From NCBI RefSeq assembly GCF_030282825.1, contig NZ_JASTZU010000016.1, positions 1 through 64,000 on the forward strand: a DNA stretch of 64,000 bases. Direction: 5' to 3'. The notes under the pieces were generated by a model that made no database searches, had not been told where the DNA came from, and saw only the letters and a program-made list of their open reading frames with translations. Positions 63,942 to 64,000 of this stretch are shown piece after piece; the first letter of the stretch is position 1; the number at the start of each line of letters is the position of its first letter. The position numbers and the translations under genes were made by a program. This DNA comes from Aquibacillus rhizosphaerae (GTDB lineage Bacteria; Bacillota; Bacilli; Bacillales; Amphibacillaceae).

Positions 63942-64000
63942 GTGGTTATAAAGAACACTTTTTATTACACCTATCCAATATTAGGCTTTTTGAAACAAAA
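63942..64000 (+). CDS. 5' end of an unidentified gene, cut by the window edge
   Basis: GTG 63942 after GGGGGAG starts MVIKNTFYYTYPILGFLKQ. The YY-YPI opening resembles tubby-like paralog 2 (HYYYPISF), but 19 residues cannot decide. Confidence 0.4.
   Translation, partial: MVIKNTFYYTYPILGFLKQ

Overview
The window is low-GC DNA with strong AGGAGG-type ribosome-binding sites, many TTG and GTG starts, sigma-A-like promoters, a catabolite-response (cre) box, a bacillithiol-transferase-like gene, a lipid II flippase of the Amj type and many small lipoproteins. This fits a spore-forming member of the Bacillaceae, perhaps from the halotolerant Oceanobacillus/Virgibacillus/Gracilibacillus side. The placement rests on gene families and sequence style only. 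I see no rRNA, tRNA, CRISPR array or intact transposase.

Layout. 0-1.7 kb: remains of an IS200/IS605-type element end, a broken alpha/beta hydrolase and a diverged repeat that recurs at 63.4 kb. 1.8-4.4 kb: a MerR regulator and an ABC exporter behind a classic MerR promoter. 4.7-9.5 kb: small membrane proteins, an LprI-like lipoprotein, Amj, a GNAT and an ABM monooxygenase. 9.7-11.3 kb: a TetR regulator divergent from a short-chain dehydrogenase, with two palindromic operators. 11.3-20.4 kb: a HAD fragment, a frameshifted MDR oxidoreductase, small spore-like proteins, an Asp-box protein with a membrane partner, a PadR-DUF4188 operon and a staygreen-family protein. 20.9-26.6 kb: tubby-like paralogs and a MocR regulator divergent from an EamA exporter.

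26.6-43.6 kb and 48-64 kb form an accessory region read almost entirely on the + strand. Single small genes (GNAT acetyltransferases, lipoproteins, DUF proteins, tiny membrane proteins) alternate with relics and with a dispersed intergenic repeat: an 'ACTAACGGGTGCTTTA' segment, a small hairpin, and an extended -10 promoter 'TTTTATGTTAAAATAA'. The array looks like cassettes, although no recombinase or integron attC site is visible. Between these stretches lie a rhomboid protease, a DUF438/hemerythrin/PAS protein and a CcpA-targeted, C-terminally anchored GH43 arabinanase. Three near-identical SD-start units that open tiny reading frames follow the arabinanase.

Gene decay is heavy: about a dozen genes carry nonsense or frameshift lesions, and there are partial duplications (the 3' end of map; a collapsed copy of the 57-58.5 kb block at 60.6-61.0 kb). 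The clearest functional modules are regulator-target pairs (MerR-ABC, TetR-SDR, PadR-DUF4188, MocR-EamA, WYL-GyrI-like-DUF1801) and a type II toxin-antitoxin locus whose toxin is broken.
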